NCBI GenBank assembly: GCA_928212115.1
Contig: CAKMRJ010005634.1
Coordinates: forward strand, 127,762,589-127,826,588
Direction: 5' to 3'
Length of the DNA stretch: 64,000 nt
From: Lactuca virosa
Taxonomy: Eukaryota > Streptophyta > Magnoliopsida > Asterales > Asteraceae
In this document: positions 57,166 through 64,000 of the stretch, in pieces
Position numbering within the stretch: the stretch's first letter is position 1
Layout: the number at the start of each line of letters is the position of its first letter
The notes under the pieces: model-generated
Databases searched by the model: none
Seen by the model: the letters and a program-made list of their open reading frames with translations, nothing else
What the model was told of the DNA's origin: nothing
Program-made: the position numbers and the translations under genes

Positions 57166-57764
57166 ATGGCAATGGAAGTTAGGAAAGAAGCAGTCAAAAG
57201 CGCAAGGAACGACACAGCAAAAGAACTAATTCAATGGGTAAATCATAATTTTCATAAACTAGAGGAACTTTGGGTCACGTTGTATGTGACGAATTTCCGG
57301 AATCAATGATGGTAAAGGATCTATGGCAACTATGTGATCGACATGGGTTAGTTGTGGATGTTTACATTGCACATAAGCTTTCCAACTTCCAAGATAGGGG
57401 TCGATTCGCGTTTGTCCGATTTTTAAGAATTAATGATCAAAGGGTGTTATTGGAAGACTTGAATAAAGTATGGATTGTAAATTTTCATTTGATCGCATCG
57501 AGATTTGAGCGGAAGAAGAGTAACGAAGGAAATCATAATAGAGGGAACCGTCAACCTTCAACCTTAATATGAGGTGAAGGTACAAGAGATGAAGAAGACA
57601 ATGAAAGTTGGAGTTGGTATCTCTTATGCTTTGAATGACATAGGAGGTTTAAACTCAAGTAAATTAGTTGAAAATGTCCTTAACAAACTAGTCTTGGAAG
57701 AAGAGGATCTCTTGTCAATCTCGAATGTGGCGTGTGTAGTTCTTGTGAAGATAAGGGACGTTAG
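57166..57764 (+). pseudogene. LINE-like ORF1 remnant with RRM
   Basis: ATG at 57166 opens a basic N-terminus. The RRM follows with RNP2 LYVTNF (about 57276-57293) and RNP1 GRFAFVRF (about 57405-57428). One base is missing between RNP2 and the next PESM segment, so the first frame stops at 57307-57309 and the RRM continues in another frame to 57572. After that the frame is lost again; EEEDLLSISNVACVVLVKIRDV (57699-57764) matches later parts of such proteins. Proteins of this kind are ORF1 of plant L1-type LINEs, which bind the element's RNA. The endonuclease and RT are not in the window. The hAT at 57765 interrupts it. Confidence 0.6.
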
Positions 57765-57777
57765 TAGGGATGAGCAA

Positions 57778-57940
57778 AAGGACCGGGGAACCGGCCGGAA
57801 CCGGAACCGGAACCGGAACCGGTCCCGGAACCGGCACCCGATGGAACCGGTCGGGCCGGGACCTATACTATAATTTCGTGATTTTTTGGAACCGGGACCC
57901 GGTAAGAACCGGCCGTTGGAACCGGCCCAAAACCGGGAAC
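57778..57940. repeat. hAT subterminal GGAACCGG array
   Basis: GGAACC occurs about ten times in overlapping GGAACCGGAACCGG form right behind the left end. hAT transposases are known to bind short subterminal repeats, so this is probably the binding array (inference). Confidence 0.65.
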
Positions 57941-58317
57941 CGGACCGGATACAAAAAACTCCATGCATTTGGCTTTGTCGCTTGAACTTCTGCCTTACAC
58001 TTCGGACGTAACAAAAAAAAACACGATCGACCAAAAAAAAACGATCGTCGATCCCAACTCCCCAAGTCACAAAGATACGAACCCTACCACTGGTATACCA
58101 TCGATCACGAAGATACCACACTAGTCTACCATCGATCGACAATTCGACATCTCCAAGGAATAAGAATCCAAGCATCGATCATCGAATCCAAGAATCCAGG
58201 CTAGTTTATTGTTCATCATCAATCATCGATTCCAACTTTCCAACTTTCCATCTCCAAGTTTCAATCGATCTTCAATTGTTCATCATCAATCATCGATTTT
58301 CATCTTCAATTGCTTCA

Positions 58318-60890
58318 ATGATTCAAACTATGGATGTTCATGAAGATCAAGTAAGATCATATATTTATATTTCATGTTTTAAGATTATATATTTGCTTCA
58401 ATGCTTCAATGATTCGCCAAATATATGCATTCTTATCCCTACTTAATTAAATGATCTTGATTCTTGATGCCAATATTGAAGATGCCAATATGCATTCTTG
58501 ATTCTTGATGCCAATGTGTAAAATTGACAATGTAGGATTTGGATGGGTTACCAAATGTACCATCATCAAGATACGGAAACTCGGATGTTCATGATGCCAA
58601 TATTGAAGATGGTAATCCGACTAATTGGATTGGAAAAGACTTTGATGACCAAGTAAGATTAGCATTTAGCTCATTAGCAATATTTACTTCTTTAGCAATC
58701 TATCCAAATTTTGAATTGTGCATAACTCACTCAATTTAACTTGTTTTGATCTGAATCTTTATCCTACATGTAGATTAGGATTTGTAGTTGAGTTTAGACT
58801 ATAAAAACGCTTGATTTGGTAAAAATTGAATGCGTTACAAGCCCCGCAAGGAAATGTGTCAAATCTGAATTTTTTTTTCTAACAGCAATAAAACGTAATC
58901 TGATTTTGTTGTTCAAATGTGCATAACTCATTCAATTTAACTTGTTTTGACCTGAATCGTTTTCCTACATGTATATTAGGATTTGTAGTTGAATTTAGAC
59001 TATAAAAACGATTGATTTGGTTAAAAATTGAATGAGTTACAAGCCCCGCAAGGAAGGGTGTCAAATCAGATTTTTTTTTTCTAACAGCAATAAAACGTAA
59101 TCTGATTTTGTTGTTCAAATGTGCATAACTCCTTCATCTTAACTTGTTTTGACCTGAATCTTTTTCCTACATGTATATTAGGATTTGTAGTTGAATTTAG
59201 ACTATAAAAACGATTGATTTGGTTAAAATTGAATGAGTTACAAGCACCGCAAGGAAGGGTGTCAAATCTGATTTTTTTTTCTAACAGCAATAAAACGTAA
59301 TCTGATTTTGTTGTTTAAATGTGCATAACTCCTTCATCTTAACTTTCTTTGACCTGAATCTTTTTCCTACATGTATATTAGGATTTGTAGTTGAATTTAG
59401 ACTATAAAAAAGTTTGATTTGGTTAAAAATTGAATGACTTACAAGCCCCTCAAGGAAGGGTGTCAAATCAGATTTTTTTTATATTTATTTTTCAGCATTT
59501 AAACGTAATATGACTTATTATATGTTTTATTTTGAGAATATAGGATTATGGAGAAGATTTAGAAGAAGATTATATAGAAGAAACACCGGCATGGAATGTT
59601 ATACCAAGTGATGAATCAAACCAAGAAGAGGAGCCACAAGAACAACAACCTTCAAAAAAACGAAAATTTACAACCCCACAAAAACGAAGACAACCAAAAA
59701 AATCAACACAAACAAAAAAACCACCACTACCAAAAGAACGAACACAAGAAAAATACCCAACAAAACCAAAACCCAAAAACAAAAAAAAAAGACTCAAAAG
59801 GAGTTAAGGGACCGGATTAACCCAACCAGACGAGGTGAGGGTAGAGATAATTGTACCGCTCCTGTTTGGAAATACTTCGAGATAGAATGGATAAAGGAGG
59901 AAGATGGAATTGAAAGAAAGTGGGCTGAATGTAATTATTGTTTACATTTACTAGCCGCAGATCCAAACCGGAATGGGACAACTTCAATAAACAAGCATTT
60001 TATGGGTGCAAGTTAAATCCGGACAACAAACCGAAAGAAGTTGATGACAAACAACAAAAGTTGTCATTTACGAAAGCTCCTAATGGTGTGGGTCATGTAT
60101 ACACATGGAAACATGATGATACTAGGATCCAGCTTGCCTTGCTAGGCCTTTTCACCGTCGGGGAACTACCCTTTAAATTCATTGAAAATGAGGCATTCGT
60201 AGAATTTGTAAACGCCCTCAATGGTAGGGTGAAATTGCCTTCAAGGCATAAAATTTCTCGTGATGTTGTGTCCTATTTAATGGAGAGGCAGAAGTTGTAC
60301 AAACATTTGAGCAACCCCAAAACAGCCATCCACTTGACAACCGACACGTGGACATCCTCGTGTCAAAAGATAAATTATATGGTTGTCACGGCCCACTTCA
60401 TTACCGAAGATTTTGTCATGCACAAAAGGGTAGTTAACTTTAGAGAGGTTGATACTCACAAAGCTGAAGACATGGCCAGGGAGTTGCTAATTTTCATAAA
60501 CGAGTGGGGGATGAAGAATGTCATGACGATGACCGTTGATAATGCCAAGACAAATGACGCGGCAATCAACATCATTGTGAAAGAACTACCGGGTATTTAC
60601 GAGAATGGTAAACATTTTCACATTAGGTGTATGGCTCATATCATAAACCTAGTTGTGAAAATGGGGTTAAAACACGAAATTTATCATGTAAAAAACCTAC
60701 AAGATGTGGTGAAATACATTAGAGCCTCCCCGCAACGGATCAAGACCTTTAAACAAGCCATGAAGGATGCGGTTGTAGAAAGTCAAAGGTTTTTGTGTGG
60801 TGAAACTCCAACAAGGTGGAACTGTACCTTTGAATTGCTAAGATCAGCATACGATGTGAAAGACGCATTTCTCGAATATAGCCATCAAGG
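58318..60890 (+). pseudogene. hAT transposase (BED finger, RICESLEEPER-like), three exons, frameshifted
   Basis: Exon 1 is 58318-58350 (ATG, donor GTAAGA), exon 2 is 58536-58652 (acceptor TGTAG, donor GTAAGA) and exon 3 is 59544-60890; both introns are phase 0. Exon 3 starts acidic (DYGEDLEEDYIEE) and has a Lys/Pro-rich, nuclear-signal-like part. After an A-run (59781-59790) it shifts frame to the BED finger (APVWKYFE, CNYC, INKH). A second shift near 60000 leads to the catalytic part: TTDTWTSS (first Asp), MTVDNAKTND (second Asp), HIRCMAHIINLVV, TRWNCTFELL. A donor-like AAGGTAAAT ends it. The last exon, with the catalytic Glu and dimerisation region, is missing, so no active enzyme could be made. 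Confidence 0.78.
58690..59500. repeat. ~205-bp tandem repeat inside transposase intron 2
   Basis: Four units start near 58712, 58917, 59121 and 59321 (TGTGCATAACTC). Each contains CTACATGTA(G/T)ATTAGG, ACAAGCCCC(or ACC)GCAAGG and TAACAGCAATAAAACG. Within a unit, AACTCATTCAATTT (58925-58938) and AAATTGAATGAGTT (59025-59038) are a perfect 14-bp inverted repeat. Minus-strand open frames over this stretch follow the repeat and are artefacts. Confidence 0.88.
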
Positions 60891-60927
60891 TAAATAAAAT
60901 CAAATATATTTCAGCACTAAAAAATAG

Positions 60928-61255
60928 GAATATTTACTTCTTTAGCAATCTGTCCAAATTTTGAATTGGGCATAACTCACTCAATTTAAATTGTTTTGAT
61001 CTGAATCTTTTTCCTACATGTAGATTAGGATTTGTAGTTGAGTTTAGACTATAAAAACGCTTGATTTGATTAAAAATTGAATGAGTTACAAGCCCCGCAA
61101 GGAAGAGTGTCAAATCTGATTTTTTTTTCTAACAGCAATAAAACGTAATCTGATTTTTTTGTTCAAATGTTCATAACTCATTCAATTTAACTTGTTTTGA
61201 CCTGAATCTTTTTCCTATATGTAGATTAGGATTTGTAGTTGAATTTAGACTCATT
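60928..61255. repeat. copy of the intron-2 repeat in the next intron
   Basis: It begins with the same GGAATATTTACTTCTTTAGC-like lead-in as intron 2 (58679) and carries about one and a half repeat units before the element breaks off near 61255. Confidence 0.85.
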
Positions 61256-61298
61256 CAATTTAACAGCCATCTACGTTAGTCTTATTTTATATGTTTTC

Positions 61299-61436
61299 CA
61301 TCACTCACTTTTTTACTTCTCTTTTTATTAGCCTAATTGGTTGTCTGGTTAATACTTAATATTCATCACTCACTTTTTTATTTTTCTCTTTTTTATTACA
61401 ATGCCTAATTGGTTGTCTGGCTGATACTTAATATTC
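61299..61436. repeat. tandem duplication, unit ~65-73 bp
   Basis: CATCACTCACTTTTTTA through GGTTGTCTGG and AATACTTAATATT occurs twice in a row (61299-61363, 61364-61436) with small differences. Confidence 0.8.
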
Positions 61437-61807
61437 AGAATTTTAATTTCTAATTCTGACCTCCCTTGTTTGCTATTAGATAGTTTAGAGGTGTACATCG
61501 AGATATTTATTATTCAATAATAAATACAAGTTTTAGTTCTAACCTATTGATCTTTAATAGTTTCATGTGAGAGTATGAGAGTGCCTTAATTAAGAATTAA
61601 CCAAGGACAACAGTTTTAAGGGGTCTAGAGGCTGATAATTAAGGAAGAACAAAAAGAAGGATTTGAATTTTGATAATATGATTGTTTGTCAACTGTCATA
61701 CGGTTTCATTCGTCTATGGTGCTTGGGATGCAATTTGTAAATTCAAAAGGTTACGAATTATTAAAATTTAAGATAAAAAGTACTTCAAACAATTATAACT
61801 AAAATCA
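61437..61807. other. no recognised feature
   Basis: AT-rich intergenic sequence before the tRNA-like gene. Confidence 0.4.
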
Positions 61808-61879
61808 GTCGTTGTAGTATAGTGGTAAGTATTCCGGCCTGTCATGTGGGTGACCCGGGTTCAATCCCCGGCAACTGCG
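61808..61879 (+). tRNA. tRNA-Asp (GTC)-like gene with stem mismatches
   Basis: 72 bases without CCA. D-arm TAGTATAGTGGTAAGTA, anticodon loop CTGTCAT with GTC, and T-arm CCGGGTTCAATCCCCGG, which keeps the B box GGTTCAATCCC. Compared with the usual plant tRNA-Asp as I know it, there is a C-T mismatch in the acceptor stem (C3 against T70) and a G-G mismatch plus G-T pair in the anticodon stem. A T-run follows about ten bases after the end. It is either a decayed gene or a poorly folding isodecoder. Confidence 0.8.
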
Positions 61880-62103
61880 TTTGTTTCTGATGTTTTTTTT
61901 TTTAAAGTTTGACAAGCTTTCCGTGTATTGCATTAGGAGCCTCTAAAGTTTCAATTTGAACACTTCCTCTATTTAATTATCCAAAATATTGTGAAATACA
62001 TTTCGTTTTAAGTTTATAATTTGAATTTAATTTTTACCAGCACTAGTTTTTTTATTATGAAAATCTTGACTTTTTCCCCACTATATTCTTTCAGTTCGCA
62101 CAC

Positions 62104-62112
62104 GTCCAATTT
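62104..62112. repeat. target-site duplication of the foldback element, left copy
   Basis: GTCCAATTT, repeated at 63150-63158. Confidence 0.9.
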
Positions 62113-63149
62113 GGGAAAATGACTTATTAAGGTAATTAACTTTTCGGTATGTTTATATCTGAGTAACTATCTTTTTTTTGTATATATTTAGGTAACAAAC
62201 TTGTTGGAAGTGTTCACATATGACCATTATGACCTGCTATAGCAGGTTAAATCCTAGATGTAAACACTTTCAACAAGTTCGTTACCTAGATCTATACAAA
62301 AAAAATAGTTACCCACAAATATGAACAAAACGAAAAGTAAAAGTAAATTACACGAATGGTCCCTGTGGTTTGGGGGAATTTATGTTTTTGGTCCCTAACT
62401 TATTTTTTTTAACTCGGATGGTCCCTACTATTTATTTTTGTTACGCGTTTGGTCCTTGTCTTACATGTGCCCCACATATCTGTATCTCCTCACCATAAAC
62501 TTCAAACCACATTTGAGAAATTTAATTCAGATGGTTCCTACTGTTTATTTTTTTAATTAATTTTCCATCTTTAGTAACATCGGCGTCTTCACCATCCTTC
62601 TTTTTTTGGTACTTCAACATTTGAGAAATTTAATTCGGATGGTCCCTACTGTCTCTTCATCTTTAGTGGGTTGTGGTGTTGATTCTACGGAGATGAATGA
62701 CCAAAAAAAGAAAGGATGATGAAGACGTCGATATCACTAAAGATGGAAAATAAATAGAAGTTGAGGAGGATGAGAGACGGGATGGTGAGGAGATACAGAT
62801 ATGTGGGGTCTACTAAACGTGTAACAAAAATAAATAGTATGGACCATCCGAGTTAGAAAAATAAGTTAGGGACCAAAAACACAAATTCCCCCAAACCACA
62901 GGGACCATTTGTATAATTTATTTTTACTTTTCGTTTTGTTCATATTTGGGTAACTATTTTTTTTGTACACATCTAGGTAACGAACTTGTTGAAAGTGTTC
63001 ACATCTAGGATTTAACCTGTTATAGCAGGTCATAATGGTCATATGTGAACACTTCCAACAAGTTTGTTACCTAGATGTGTACAAAAAAAAATAGTTACTC
63101 AGATATGAACATACGGAAAAGTTAATTACCTTAATAAGTCATTTTCCCC
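62113..63149. mobile_element. foldback Mutator-like MITE (1037 bp), 9-bp target duplication
   Basis: It begins GGGAAAATGACTTATTAAGG and ends with the reverse complement. Inverted arms run at least 380 bp and pairing continues inward with gaps to near the centre (about 62631). Nine-base target duplications are typical for Mutator-like elements. There is no transposase frame. Each arm contains a second, smaller inverted repeat (62193-62288 and its mirror). Confidence 0.85.
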
Positions 63150-63158
63150 GTCCAATTT

Positions 63159-64000
63159 CAGAATAAAGTGAAATCTTTATTAGTTTGATTTTAAAGAAAC
63201 AAATATTCAAGAGGAAAATGAAGGTTGAAGTCTTGAAGATGAATAGGCAAAATGAACAAGATGTTCATCACGTGCCTTACATGTAACATGGGCTAATGGG
63301 CAGAGTGCTCCCCCCATCTTTCATACACTTGATTTTTTATTTTTTAGTTTTATTATTATTATTATTATTATTATTTTAATTAGCTTTTCAAACCCTATAT
63401 TAAGACTCCAATAAGATGACTATCATGGGAAATGTGATGTTAGAAATCGGGACAAAAGTTTCTACACATGGTGATCAAGTAGCATGATGTTTCCATTTCC
63501 TTTTAACGTAACCTTGAACCCTCGTGCATGTCTATCCTTCAATTATTTTTTTCTATTGTTATACCCTTATGCAACAGCCTCATGCATGAAATTAACAACA
63601 ACCATCTCTTTCTCTTTCTTACCCCTTCTTTTTCGTTTGTTTCTTAGACCTTATGTCTATAGTTCACATGCATGATTAATTCGATAAAACATCATATGAA
63701 ATATGATTTATTTTAAAAGAACGATGTAATTTTATAGATTCCAAGTTAAGTATATATAAGTCTCTATTCAATGTCCCCATATATAACATATATGTGCCTT
63801 AAAACACAATGCTTCCAACTTCAATTTTAAGCCCCTTGATGCGTTTGATGCTTCACAATCTACTCCAACTCCATTTCCTTCTCCATAAGTTATATATTTA
63901 ACATCTTAATTTTTTTATAAATTTACATTTTCCCTTTTTAATTAATTAGTTTATTTAGTTTTCCTTCGTCACAACTCACCCCCTTAAATTATTTTGCTTA
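63159..64000. other. no recognised gene
   Basis: AT-rich intergenic sequence. TATATAAG near 63750 and pyrimidine-rich text after 63860 could belong to a promoter of a gene beyond the window, but nothing proves it. Confidence 0.35.
63350..63375. repeat. (ATT)n microsatellite
   Basis: About eight ATT units. Confidence 0.9.

Larger units (their letters stand above)
57765..61255 (+). mobile_element. hAT transposon, left end preserved, right end lost
   Basis: It begins TAGGGATGAGCAAAAGG at 57765, then a GGAACC-rich subterminal region, a transposase relic with three readable exons, and a fourth intron-like stretch that ends abruptly near 61255. No CTCATCCCTA right end is found before the tRNA. 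The C-terminal dimerisation exon is absent. The left 8 bases (GACGTTAG) resemble TACGTTAG at 61272-61279, but no inverted end adjoins the right copy. Confidence 0.7.

Noticed and set aside
58879..59466. Three similar minus-strand frames of 61-79 residues
   Set aside because: They follow the 205-bp intron repeat unit by unit. The likeness is due to the DNA repeat, not a protein family.
61272..61279. TACGTTAG as right target copy of the hAT at 57765 (left flank GACGTTAG)
   Set aside because: Only seven of eight bases match and no TAGGGATGAG-type inverted end adjoins it, so chance is more likely.

Overview
The window looks like repeat-rich chromosomal DNA of a flowering plant: AT-rich, full of Ty1/Copia and Ty3/Gypsy LTR retrotransposons with plant initiator-tRNA-Met type primer sites, hAT and Mutator-like DNA transposons, and a plant-type tRNA-Asp. 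The ACTCGNCGAGT motif family and the style of the Gypsy polyproteins fit an Asteraceae genome such as lettuce. That is a judgement from memory, not a search result. No intact single-copy host protein gene was found.

Layout. Positions 1-46353 are the right-hand part of one stack of nested insertions. A Copia element with an extra 3' ORF (Copia-1, from before base 1 to 31057) was hit by a minus-strand Gypsy (Gypsy-1, 2626-13258, duplicated target TAAAA on both sides) and by a plus-strand Gypsy (Gypsy-2, 13790-25678, left end deleted). Copia-1 appears to sit inside a minus-strand, gag-only Copia derivative (TR-GAG-A, right part 31058-43207). TR-GAG-A also received a complete small Copia (Copia-D, 35893-41778, target AATTG). 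TR-GAG-A interrupts the pol gene of Gypsy-3 (right part 43208-46353), whose 3' LTR holds a hAT MITE (45540-46223). Gypsy-3 in turn interrupts Gypsy-4, a minus-strand element whose protease and gag lie at 46354-48071 and 55716-55795. A second complete gag-only element (TR-GAG-C, 48072-55715, target CTATA) splits Gypsy-4 gag.

To the right lie an unassigned stretch with a small hAT MITE (56188-56441), a LINE-like RRM ORF1 remnant (57166-57764), a 5'-preserved and 3'-truncated hAT transposon with a three-exon transposase relic (57765 to about 61255), a tRNA-Asp-like gene (61808-61879), a 1-kb foldback Mutator-like element with a 9-bp target duplication (62113-63149), and about 850 bp with no recognised gene.

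How the parts work together. The Gypsy elements follow the order pre-gag ORF, gag, protease, RT, RNase H, integrase with a chromovirus-like tail. All are broken by stops and frameshifts. TR-GAG-A and TR-GAG-C carry LTRs, primer site, polypurine tract, a short gag and a long shared noncoding domain but no pol, so they would depend on enzymes supplied in trans. The strongest candidates for something undescribed are: paired leader hairpins in TR-GAG-A/C whose stems change in a compensating way and whose loops show the palindrome GGTTAACC; a pre-gag ORF shared by Gypsy-1 and Gypsy-2 with motifs GDPY[YF]P and HPIPxDD; short CG-centred palindromes repeated just upstream of the TATA box in three Gypsy families; and a candidate 68-bp intron at the gag/protease boundary of Gypsy-4.
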